64,000 nucleotides of DNA from Symbiodinium natans (taxonomy: Eukaryota > Sar > Dinophyceae > Suessiales > Symbiodiniaceae): contig CAJNDS010000691.1 of assembly GCA_905221605.1 (NCBI GenBank), positions 1 through 64,000 of the forward strand. The letters run 5' to 3'. The notes under the pieces are model-generated. The model did no database searches. It was given only the letters and a program-made list of their open reading frames with translations, and had not been told where the DNA came from. Shown one piece after another: positions 1-11,200 of the stretch (position 1 is the first letter of the stretch; each line of letters opens with the position of its first letter). Made by a program: the position numbers and the translations under genes.

Positions 1-81
1 ACACACACACATACACAGACACACCCACACACACACACCACACACACACACACAAAAACACACACACACACACACAAAAAA

Positions 82-112
<31 letters not shown>

Positions 113-136
113 CACACACACACACACACACACACA

Positions 137-220
<84 letters not shown>

Positions 221-240
221 CACACACACACACATACACA
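1..240. repeat. (CA)n microsatellite
   Basis: Almost pure CA dinucleotide repeat with a few short A-runs. On the minus strand it starts directly after a possible GT donor (base 241), so it is probably intronic in the minus-strand gene to its right. Confidence 0.95.
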
Positions 241-241
241 C

Positions 242-1379
242 CTATGCAAGAAAATCTTTCACAAACCTCCGAAGAAGGCATCTGCATCAGGAGATGCGCT
301 GCTGCAGCCATCTCGGCCTCCGGAATTACTTGGGTATCCAAAGTGCAAGGCGGCTGCCTCTTCACCTGCATTCTCTCCTTGACTCGCTTCAAGATATCCT
401 GGGGCCTTACGCTGGGAGCAGGCAGACGCGAAGAGCTTGCAACAGCAGGGCCAGGAGAGTCCTCCAAGTCAATGATCGCCACAGGCCTGCCCTCCATGGC
501 AGGCACTGCCATCTCGCTGTGGTCCACAGCAGGCCCGCCAACCACTGCCATCTCGCTGTGGTCACTGTGGTCCACAGCAGACCCAGGGCTGAACCTTTCC
601 ACGATGCCTGCAGCACTTGGTGAGTAGGCCTCCAAATCTTCATCGTGGGCGTCCATGTAGGCCTCCAAATCTTCATCCTCCTCCTCCACGTCCGAAGCTT
701 CTTCGGCCTCCTCTGCATCATTCTCTCCATCATCCCGACCCTCTGGCACACCAAATATCGTATCCTCGGCACTGCTCTCTCACTCTCACTCACTCACTCT
801 GTAAGGAGAAATCTTTGGAAATCAACGCAATATTCTTTATTCATGAGAGTTGCAGCCAGCTGCGAAACCTCGAGATCTCTCTGCCTGTCTGCCCGGTAGC
901 GCAAGCGGCGAAGGGTGAGCAGCATGGATTTCATGGCCTTGCCATCCACCTTGGCGATTTTGTAGTCACAAGGTGGCTCAAGATAGTTCTTCCACCAGCG
1001 TGCACAGTCATTCAGGATCACCCTGTGCAAGGGAACAGACTTCAGGAAGAGGTGAGGGTACTTCTTCACATATGTAGAATACACCTCAAGGAGATCGAGA
1101 TTGGCCTTGATAGTTCGCTCATTCATGTCACCCTTCTCCTGAGGGTACGCAATGACTGAGCCCGTTCTGGCTTTGGCCACGATGGAAGGCTCTGTGCGAA
1201 CGTCCTCGCAAATCTAAAATGTCACATCCTATAAATACATCCCATAAAAACAATGACACCCATTCAACCTTGCAGTCCTTGATCAGTTGGCGAAGATCAA
1301 AGAGCACTTCATCACTCTCACCCCGCAAGAACTTCGGCACCGAAGGAAGGGCACGCTCACGTGCATCCACCGCCGCCAT
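242..1379 (-). CDS. Unidentified acidic protein gene, three exons, 3' end missing
   Basis: Function not recognised. Exon 1 is 1379-1269: ATG in a good context (GTCGCCATGG), protein start MAAVDARERALPSVPKFLRG. It ends at AAG before a GT donor. Exon 2 is 1213 to about 827: it enters after TTTTAG in the same phase (DCK joined to ICEDVRTEPSI) and encodes a basic, probably helical stretch including DLLEVYSTYVKKYPHLFLK and ARWWKNYLEPPCDYK. Exon 3 is about 776-242: it is open in another frame, very acidic (EEASDVEEEDEDLEAYMDA), then Ser/Pro-rich, then DILERVKERMQVKRQ. The exon 2/3 junction (about 50 bp) is the weakest point, because the downstream frame has a TGA just upstream of 776. A donor ATAG/GTGTGT at 242 leads into the CA repeat, so the gene continues off the window. 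It is the only gene on this strand. Codon-like frame continuity supports exons 1 and 2 strongly. Confidence 0.65.
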
Positions 1380-2170
1380 GGCGACAAAGCAAGATTGCAC
1401 GCCACACTCAAAACCCATATTCTACGAATCCTGCCAAGACATGTCCTGATGGATGCCTGTCACATATGACACCTTTCACGAAGCTCACTGCTCAGCCCAA
1501 AAGCCTTTCCAACACGATCCGCTCAAACAAATGCGGCACGAGCTGAGTGCACTGAGCTGGCGCTGCGTCTCTTATCAAAACTGCTCCCTGGGGCCCGGGC
1601 CCCGACTGCCCAGCTTGCAAACGCCAGACAAATCCAGCAAGAACGGGCCATGATCAGGCAACCATGTTGACATGTACAGATTTATTGCATGATACTTAGC
1701 TACACGCAGATTGATTGCATTGCTACAATGTGCTATCTTAAGAGAATGAGCTTTGCATGGTGAACTCTGCTGGAGTAGCCGGCGCTCCAAAGCAGAAGCT
1801 TTAAAAAACCTTCCCAACCCTAGCAACCCTAAACCCTATCAACCCTATAGACCCCAAACCCTGCACTTCCACATCCCAGCTCCAAAGGACGTCCTGCCAG
1901 CAGGGTTTTTGGTTAAAGGTTATGGGGTTTAGGGTCTCTGGGTTTGGGGCTTACTTCCGAGTGTCATTTTTTGGTTTTCCGTGTCTTATGGGGTCACGTG
2001 CGGTTTTTTTTTGGTCTTACCAGTTTTTGCTGTTGGGGTCACAAAAAGGAGGCCATACGAAGGAGCAGGTAAACCCTAAACCCTAAACCCTAAACCCTAA
2101 ACCCTAAACCCTAAACCCTAAACCCTAAACCCTAAACCCTAAACCCTTGCGCCGCTGCGTTTGCTTGCTA
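1380..2170. other. Divergent region between minus- and plus-strand genes
   Basis: No convincing coding sequence. It holds short open frames on both strands, then the first telomeric repeats (from about 1808). It separates the minus-strand gene from the long run of plus-strand genes and so should contain both promoters. I see no TATA box or other recognisable promoter element. Confidence 0.5.
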
Positions 2171-2172
2171 AG

Positions 2173-2195
2173 GATCATTTGGAGCACATCGTTTG
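2173..2195 (+). CDS. Candidate small exon (DHLEHIV)
   Basis: TTGCTTGCTAAG acceptor, then GAT CAT TTG GAG CAC ATC GTT TG and a GTGACC donor. The LEHI core resembles the DP repeat, but seven residues are too few to be sure. Confidence 0.25.
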
Positions 2196-5100
2196 GTGAC
2201 CGCAAGCTGACCTTCGGCTCATGCTTCGCAAGCTTTACCTAGCCCTGGACCCCCTAAGCCCTAAATCCTAAACCCCTAAACCCTAAACCCTATACAACCC
2301 CTCTCAAAACGAGTAGGCCCATGCTCAGGAAGGTCTGGCGCCACACGGTTCGTGGAGAGGAGGCCTCCGTCGACGAGCTGACTCTCAGCATTCGAGTTCG
2401 CCACCTAAACCTCAAACACCCTAATACCACCCTAAACCACCCTAAACCACCCTAAACCTAAAACCCTAGACCTCAAACCAGAAAACCATGAACTACAAAC
2501 TCTAAGCTGCTACTCCTGCAAACCGCAACCCCTAGCTAAACCCCAAACCCTAGACCTCAACCCCCAAAACCCAGTCCCAAGTGAAGGCTGCTGGGGAACT
2601 TTATAGTTTAGGGTTGAGAGTTTGGGGTTTAGGGTTAGTGTCTCTGCGTGTCGGTCTGTCTGTCTGTCGCTTGGGTGTATGAGGATGGGGGACTGAGGAC
2701 TTAGGGTTTTGGGGCAATTCAACTAGCTTGGTGCCAGGGAAAGCGGCCTAAACCCTGAACCTTTAACCCTAAACCCTAAACTTCCCTAAACCTAAACCCT
2801 AAACCCTAAACCTTGTGCCGAGGAAAGCGGCCAACATCCTGTATCAACAGGAGGAGGAGACCCAAGCAGAGCGAATGGAGGGCTTTTTGCTTCTCGCCTC
2901 GACTCCCTGGTGGGGCTGTTCTTAATAAAACAAATCCGGTAGGGTTTAGGGTTTAGGGTTTAGGGTTTAGGGTTTAGGGTTTAGGGTTTAGGGTTTAGGG
3001 TTTAGGGTTTAGGGTTTAGGGTTTAGGGTTTAGGGTTTAGGGTGTATCTGAAATCCCCAACTAAGGCCTCAGCAAGCCCATGCACTCACTTCAAAGCAAT
3101 TCAAAGGCAGGTTAGGGTTTAGGGTTTAGGGTTTAGGGTTATGGCACATTCGGGTCCTTTATATCCCCGCCCTGTTAGCCCTAACCCTCAATCCCACAAG
3201 TCGCCAGAACCCAAGTGGCAGCCCAGTCAGCCCCACGTGAGCCCGCTGATACACTACAAGCCTCGTAAGGACTCGCAAAATCCTACGAGCGCGAAAAGAC
3301 CTATAAACCGAACAAAACCCTACATACAAGCCCTACAAAGCCCTTAAACAAGGCACTTAAGCTCTACAAGCGTTCTAAGCACCGTAAAACTCCTCCGAAG
3401 CCCCAAACGGCTTGCCCAGGAAGAAGATGCGCGTCCTTGAAGAGTCGGCCTCCGGCCAGCAGGGCGAGACGTGGTAGCCCAGTGGTACCCATTTCCCCCC
3501 TTTTTGGGGTCAAGGTTCCCAGGGTTTAGGGTCTAGGGTTTAGGGTTTAGGCTTTAGGGTTCCCATATAGAGTACCCAACCCACAAAAGGGTGCCCTTAT
3601 TCTAATGTGGTTTCTGGTCTACCAAGGAGATCGACCAGTTGCAGAAGCAGCTGGCTGATGAGACTGCCCGGCGGGAGGCTGTTGAGGGTCCATAGGGGTG
3701 TAGGGTTTAGGGCGTTTTGGGGGTTGCGGGGTTTAGGGGTTTAGGGGTTTGGGGGGTTTCGGGGTTTAGGGGTTTAGGGGTTTGGGGTTTGGTGGTTTCG
3801 GGTCTCCAGGGCCCTTGTTAGGATGGGGTAAAGTCAGGACCCTTCATTTTTTGCTGGGGTTTGGGCGGGGGCCTGTGTCCCCAATTGTGGGACATACCCA
3901 AAGTGGGTGCAGGTGTCCCGTCTTGTGTCGGGTTAACTTCGAAACCCTGCATACACCCTAAGGCCCTAAGCCCTACATGGGTACTTTCCCTTCTTTGGGC
4001 CCCTATAGAGTACGGCTCCTGATAACCCCAAAGCGACCCAAACTTGTACATGTTGCAATCGGCTGGGCACCGTTGAGGAGCTCGAGGCAGAGAGGGACCT
4101 CTTGCAGGAGATTTTCAAGGCCTCCGGGGTTTACTACTATTTGAGACTATTTGCAAAAGAACCCCGCCCCCCCCCCCCCCCCCCCCCCAAGGCTATTTTA
4201 CTTCGAACATCCCCACCTTAGGGATTTGGATTTGGGCACTCCCGGGAGTCTCTGGGGTTGGGCACTCCAGGGAGTCTCTGGGGTTGGGCACTAGGGAGTC
4301 TCTGGGTTGGGCATTTCAAGGGTCTCTGTGGTTGGGCACTCCAGGGAGTCTCTGGGGTTGGGCACTCCAGGAAGTCTCAAGGAGTAGATCGGGCGAGGAG
4401 AAGAGTTCCGGGCGAGGCGAAGAGTTGAGTTTAAAATCTAACAACCCCACACCGAAGGTGGTGAAAAAAGAAACTTAAAGAGGTTCTTCTTACAAGTTTG
4501 ATATGGGGAATACCATCTTTCTGGTTTTGTTGGGGGGTTCTTTAGGGTTTTGAGTTTAGAGTTGTCCGCGCCTTGAGTTTAGGGCTTCTTGTGCCAGAGT
4601 TAAGGTTACAACAACTACGGTTCCTAGCCTATGTCTCTACTTCTCAGCTCCCATGAACCTGCACTGATATATGAGGGGGTTTAGGGCTTTCGGCGGTCAA
4701 CCCGCCGAGCCTGATCCCTGAACAAAATACCTATAGAAGGGTTTTCTGAGTTCTGCTGGTAAATCCCGGGGGGGTGGAGGTGTAAGGGTTTAGAGGATTT
4801 AGGACTCCAGAGGTTTGAAGATTCAGGGCTTTTGCGGTTCGGGGTGTTGGGGGCTTACTGATGGGTTGCGGGCTGCCGTGCCCCTATTCCTTGAACTTAA
4901 GATACTTGGAGGTTCATGGGTACCTGTAACTCGGGTGAATAGTTGGGTAAGTATAGGTATGAGTGGTTACCTTAGTTTCGGGGTCTTATAACCCTACTTA
5001 TAGCGACCCAGGGACCTTCCGTCCGCCTTTGTGCTGGTGCTGCAACCTCACGGAGGGATTTATTTCTTAGCTGTTTTTGCCCTTCAGGGCGGCTTAGGGT

Positions 5101-8100
5101 TTAGGGTTTAGGGTTTAGGGTTTAGGGTTTAGGATTTAGGGTTTAGGGTTTAGGGTTTAGGGTTTAGGGTTTAGGGTTTAGGGTTTAGGGTTTAGGGTTT
5201 AGGGTCGGCCTGGTCGCCCGGCTCTTGCGGCTGAGGTACCTCATGGGGTTGGGGTCGAGGGTGTAGAGGCTTTCAAGAGCCATCTGCCATCGGCCCTAAG
5301 CTTTATACGCCCTAAACCCTGGTGGGATTCCAACTGTGGAGACTGTGGGCCAGCCAGATCTGATTTGTTTAGGGTTTAAGGTTTAGGGTTTAGGGTTTAG
5401 GGTTTAGGGTGTAGGGTTTAGGGTTTAGGGTTTAGGGTGATCACAGGAATGCCAAGGAGATTCCTCCCCAGAATGAGCCCCGCCCCAGCTTCAAATCAAG
5501 GGGGCACAAGCAGGCCTGCCGGATGAGCTATTTTTGGGCCGAGGGTTGACCCTAAACCCCAAACCCTAAACCCTAAACCCTAAACCCTAAACCCTAAACC
5601 CTAAAACCCTAAACCCTAAACCCTAAACCCTAAACCCTAAACCCTGCAGTAAACCCTGAACCCTGAACCCGAAACAGCCTGTGCTGCGTCACTTTCATGC
5701 CGAGGGCGCCGGACTGGAGGACTTGCTCAAGGAGCCGCAGGGTTCGTTCTTGGGGAGGGTTTAGGGTTTAGGGTTTAGGGTTTAGGGTTTAGGGTTTAGG
5801 GTTTAGGGTTTAGGGTTCAGGGTTTAGGGTTTAGGGTTTAGGGTTTAGGGTTTAGGGTTTAGGGTTTAGGGTTTAGGGTTCGTTCTTGGTGGGTGGGGGG
5901 CGGGGGGAAGGAAGGGCTTGGGTGGTTTACCCATAATTAGGGTTTAGGGTTCAGGGTTGGTTCAGGGGCATGACCTAAACCCTGAACTTGGATTCAGGTA
6001 TTGGGGTTCACGTCTCATGCCTTCGTAGGCCTTTGGTTTTGGAGTTTTAAGATTCAGTGACGTGAGGTTGGGTTTTGGGGTCAGGGTTTCGGGTTGGCGT
6101 TTAAGGCGATTAGTTTTAGCGCGACACCCCCGTAGTTTCGGCTTCTTACGTAATCCCGAAACCCTAAACCCTAAACCCCAAACCCCAAACCCCAAACCCC
6201 AAACCCTTCCCAGAAGGATCCGGAGGCCTTGGGCGCCTTTGTAGCACGAGGCGCGGCTCTGGAAGCAGCCCTGCGCCTCTTGGCGAAGCTTTGGGGGTTT
6301 AGGGTGTAGGGGGTTTAGGGTTTAGGGTTCAGGGTTTAAGGTTTAAGGTTTAAGGTTTAAGGTTTAGGGTTTAGGGTTTAGGGTTTAGGGTTCCGGGCCC
6401 GGGCCGTTCCGGGGGTCTTGGAGGTACCTTGAAGGATCCAACTGATCCGAAACGGAGGCGACGTTGCCCTAAGCCACGAAGCCTAAACCCTCAACAGGCT
6501 TAGAGGGCTGCAGGTTGACACTTTGTAACCCCTAAACCCTAAACCCTAAACCCTAAACCCTAAACTTGCCCTAAACCCCTAAACCCTGGATTCAAAGGGT
6601 TGGGGCTGCATTGCCAGCCATGGACTGGTACCCCTGCGGCTGCAGACTTGCACAGCGCTGCACGCTCTACGTCCTTAAGACCCATCGCCCCTAAGCCCCT
6701 GATGCTTACCCTAAGCATCCATGTACCTACATAGCACATACTTGTGCCCGAAAGCTACTACATGGCAACCCCTTTAAGGCCAAAGCGTATACCATGTAGG
6801 TGGACCCTGCCCCGAAAACTCACAAAACCCTAAACCCTTCAAACCCCCAAAACCCCCCCAAACCCTAGAGTCAAACCCTAAACCCTAAACCCGAAACCCT
6901 TGTGATCTCCCCCCCCCCCCCCCACCTCCTGCTGCACGATCCCGAAAAGCTGCAGCCGAGGAAAACTTGGCCTGGAAGGCCTCCTGGATGATCCGGAGGC
7001 AGGGATTAGGGTTTAGGGTTTAGGGTTTAGGGTTTAGGGTTTAGGGTTTAGGGTTTAGGGTTTAGGTTGTTTTGTTGAGGGTGGCTTCATGCAAGATGCC
7101 AAGGAGCTCCTGGCTCTTTAGCACTAAACCCTGAACCCTAAACCCTACACCCTAAAGCCTAAACCCTAAACCCTAACCCTATACCCTAAACCTAAACCCT
7201 AACCCTTACACCCTACAACCTAAACCCTAAACCCTAAACCCCAAAGCCTAAGCCACATTCGGCGCAGAGCGAGCTCTCACATGCTGGCCTGTGGCTTAGG
7301 ACCTTTGCCTTTTTAGGGTTTAGGGTTTAGGATTGTGGCAACTGGTCTTTTGGGTAGTCCTCCTGAGGGTGTCGCATTCTATAGGGCCAAACAAGGGGCA
7401 CCGAAAATAGAGAGCTTTCCGTACCCTTTAAGGGTTTAGGGGTTGAGGGTTTAGGGTTGAAAAAAGGACCTTGTTGGTTTGGCTTTGCATGATTTGGAGG
7501 AAAAGTCGATGGCCTGTCCCACAAGAACTCACAAGTTCTTTGGCTTCAGCAATCCCATGTGACAATGCCGCATGTGCAAACATGAGCCTTTTTTGGGGAT
7601 GGCAAAAGCATGATAGCCAATCAATCTCTCCAACCCATGCCCTCCCACACACAAACCCTGACTCCCCTCCACCCTAAACCCTTTAGCACCCGAACCAAAC
7701 CATAAATCCCTAAAACCCTGAAATCCCTAAACCCTCAACGCTAAACCCTAAACCCTAAACCCTAAACCCTAAACCCTAAACCCTAAGGAAGCCCCTTGCC
7801 AGGAAATGGCCCGGCTACTGGCCCTTATGAAGCAAGTCCAGGAGCATGACTTACTGTTGGTGAGCAGGGTTTAGGGTTCAGGGTTCAGGGTTTATGAGGG
7901 AATTAGGGCCGTATATGTATATATATATATATATATATGTATACCCTTTAAGGGATTATACAGGGCACCTCATTCCCCCCCCCATTCCCTACGAAGCAAC
8001 AGTAAGATGAAGGGATGTGGGTCTGCAGTGTTAGTTCTCCAGGTTCTTCACCCTCAGCCCGAGAATCTCTCAACCCGGGCTTAGGGTTTAGGTTTCGGGT

Positions 8101-8174
8101 TGGTTGAGGGTTTCGGGTTCCACACTCATGATGGCGCCAGGCACAACCTTCCGGGCCTCAAACTCTCGCCTCCC

Positions 8175-8223
<49 letters not shown>

Positions 8224-11200
8224 AACTGTTAGTAGAAGGGGGCACATCGCAAGGTCGAAGAGGTTGAGGGAGGGTTGAGGAGCTTCGCCTTTCGGGAGTT
8301 AAAGGGTGGAGAGGTTCTGTTTCGGAGGAACGTTTAGGGTTTAGGGTTCAGGGTTTAGGGTTTAGGGCTACTGCGGATTTTTCCGGGCAACCCAAGCAAT
8401 TTTCTAGAGTGCACGAGGGCAGCTCGTGGGCTACTTCCTCGGGCAATTGTTCGGGGGCCCTTGTTTCGGAAGCATTTTTTTTTCAGGAATGTACATCAGA
8501 CTCGGCTGCAGACATTTTGGGAATCTGGCCACGCCTGGAAGCTTGAGGGCCTTTTAGGGCTCCAGGCCTTCGGATTCACAAACCCTTCCTTTCAAAAGCT
8601 CCGCACCATTCCGGGCAACCTTATCAGTAGAGGGTCGCTGAACGCGGTTTTCAAGCTTAGCATAGCAGCGCGGAATGAGCCCCAAAATCCCAGACCCTAA
8701 ACCCCAAACCCTAAAGCCCTCGAGGAGATTCTGGAGCGCTGTGGGCTCGCGAGCTTGCTGGAGAATCCTTCGGACTTGGAAGCTATGCTCCTTCGACGAC
8801 TTCGATACAGGGAGGCTGTGAGTTGAGCCCTAAACCCTAAACCCTAAACCCTAAACCCTAAACCCTAAACCCTAAACCCTAAACCCTAAACCCTAAACCC
8901 TAAACCCTAAACCCTAAACCCTAAACCCTAAACCCTACCCCTAAACCCTAAACCCTAAACCCTAAACCCTAAACCCTAAACCCTAAACCCTAAACCCTAA
9001 ACCCTAAACCCTAAACCCTAAACCCTAAACCCTAAACCCTACCAAAGTTAGTCCCAGTCCCGGTTTAGGATGTAGAGCCTTTGGGTTGGGGGAGTGTCTG
9101 GTTCCAGAGTTCCTTCAAGTCTTGAAGCGAAACCTCCCGTCCAGGGCAGCGAGCCGCGGCCCTGCATAGGGTTTAGGGTTTAGGGTTTAGGGTTTAGGGT
9201 TTAGGGTTTAGGGTTTAGGGTTTAGGGTTTAGGGTTTAGGGTTTAGGGTTTAGGGTTTAGGGTTTAAAGATCCCAGGTTGCTGCGCTACAAGGCCATGCA
9301 AGGCTCCTTTTCGAAGCACGGCTTCTCGGAGCTGTTTCTTGGTAGCCCAGCGGTACCCTTTTCCCTTTTTGTTGGTTCAGGGTTCAGGGTTCAGGGTTCA
9401 GGGTTTAGGGTTTAGGGTTTAGGGTTTAGGGTTTGGGGTTTACTGGGCTACCAAGGTTTGAAGACCCAGACAAGCTGGACAAGTTTCTGGAGACTCACCG
9501 GCAGGCATCCTCAAAGATCTTTCAGGATTTAGGGGGTTCAGGGTTTAGGGCTTAGGGCTTAGGGTTTAGGGTTTAGGGTTTAGGGTTTAGGGTTTAGACG
9601 TGTGCAGGTTCGGAATTCCTTCCTGGACGCCGGCTTCGAGGGCCTGCTGGATGATGCAGAGGCTTCTTGCCATATGGGAGGTTATACAAAAATAGGGTGT
9701 TAGGAATTTAGGGTTTTAGGGTTTAGGGTTTAGGGTTTCGGGTTTAGGGTTTAGGGTTTGGGGGTCTAGGGTAATTGGGAACCCAACAAGGTAGCCCTAA
9801 TCGCGGAAACCCCCATGTGGGTGGCGCATACGGTGGGGATGAGGCTTGTGCCTGCAGAAACGTCCCAAGCCCCGGGCCCCTACACCAGTCTGGACACCAA
9901 GAATCTCTAGCTGGGTTTAGCGTTTCGTGTTTAGGGTTTAGGGGTTTCGGGGTTTAGGGGTTCGGGGTTTAGGGTTTAGGGGTTTACGGAGGCGTCTGCT
10001 TGTGCAGGGCATCGGGTCTCAGTCGGCAGGGCGTCAAATACCAACAGCCCCTTACACAGACACTACAGCACTAAGAACCGGCAAGTAGGGTTTAGGGTTT
10101 AGGGTTTAGGGTTTAGGGATTCCGGTTTAGGGGTTCCGGGGCCTTGTAGACCTTGTCAAGCCCTGCAAAGCCTACCAGCGCCTACCGAATCTGCAAACAT
10201 CAGGAAACCCCATTTACTAAACCCTCAACCCCCAAAAAAGCCTGAAGCCCCAAGCCTCAAGCCGCAAGCCCCAAGCCCCAAGCCCCAAGCCCCAAGCCCC
10301 AAGCCCCAAGCCCCAAGCCCCAAGCCCCAAGCCCCAAGCCCCAAGCCCCAAGCCCCAAGCCCCAAGCCCCAAGCCCCAGCCCCAAGCCCCAAGCCCCAAG
10401 CCCCAAGCCCCAAGCCCCAGCCCAAGCCCCAAGCCCCAGCCCAAGCCCCAAGCCCCAAGCCCCAAGCCCAAGCCGCAAGCCGCAAGCCCCAAGCCCCAAG
10501 CCCCAAAGCCCCAAGCCCCAGCAGCCCAAGCCCCAGCCCCAAGCCCCAAGCCCAAGCCCCCCCCAAGCCCCAAGCCCCAGCCCCCACCCCAGCCCAGCCC
10601 CAAGCCCCCAAGCCCCAAGCCCCAAGCCCCAAGCCCAAGCCCAAGCCCCAAGCCCAAGCCCCAAGCCCCAATCCCCCCCAAGCCCCAAAGCCCCAAGCCC
10701 CAAGCCCCAAGCCCCAAGCCCAAGCCCCCCCAAGCCCCAAGCCCCAAGCACCAGCCCCAAGCCCCAAGCCGCAGCCCCAAGCCCCAGCAAGCCCCAAGCC
10801 CCCAAGCCCCAATCCCCAAGCCCCAAGCCCCAAGCCCCAAGCCCAATCCCCAAGCCCCAAGCCCCAAGCCCCAAGCCCCAACCCCAAGCCCCAAGCCCCA
10901 AGCCCCAAGCCCCAAGCCCCAAGCCCCAAGCCCCAAGCCCCAAACCCCAAACCCCAAACCCCAAACCCCAAACCCCAAACAAACCTCCAAAACCCCACAG
11001 CCGCTTGAGGCAGCCGACCAGTTCTTCAAGCAGCGCCAGGCAGACGCACCCTGCGATCTGGTGCTTGGGGTTTAGGGTTAAGGGTTACGGGTTTAGGGTT
11101 TAGGGTTTAGGGTTTAGGGTTACGGGTTTAGGGTTTAGGGTTTAGGGTTAGTTTAGGGTTTGGGGTTAGTTTAGGGCTCAGGGTCCAGGGTTTCGGGCAT

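Noticed and set aside
244-793. Plus-strand open frames and a basic minus frame over 407-793
   Set aside because: The alternative minus frame is strongly acidic and protein-like and fits the exon model; the others are shadows.
7327-7680. Open frames of 60-75 codons on both strands
   Set aside because: No splice signals in phase, no similarity to the gene family and random-looking composition.
1808-9265. Possibility that this is a chromosome end
   Set aside because: Arrays occur throughout the window in both orientations with genes between, and no terminal array at either edge.
10217-11029. Three overlapping minus-strand open frames of 240-270 codons (Gly-Leu-Ala-Trp rich)
   Set aside because: All frames of the CCCCAAG 7-mer array are open. 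Low complexity and no splice or start context.
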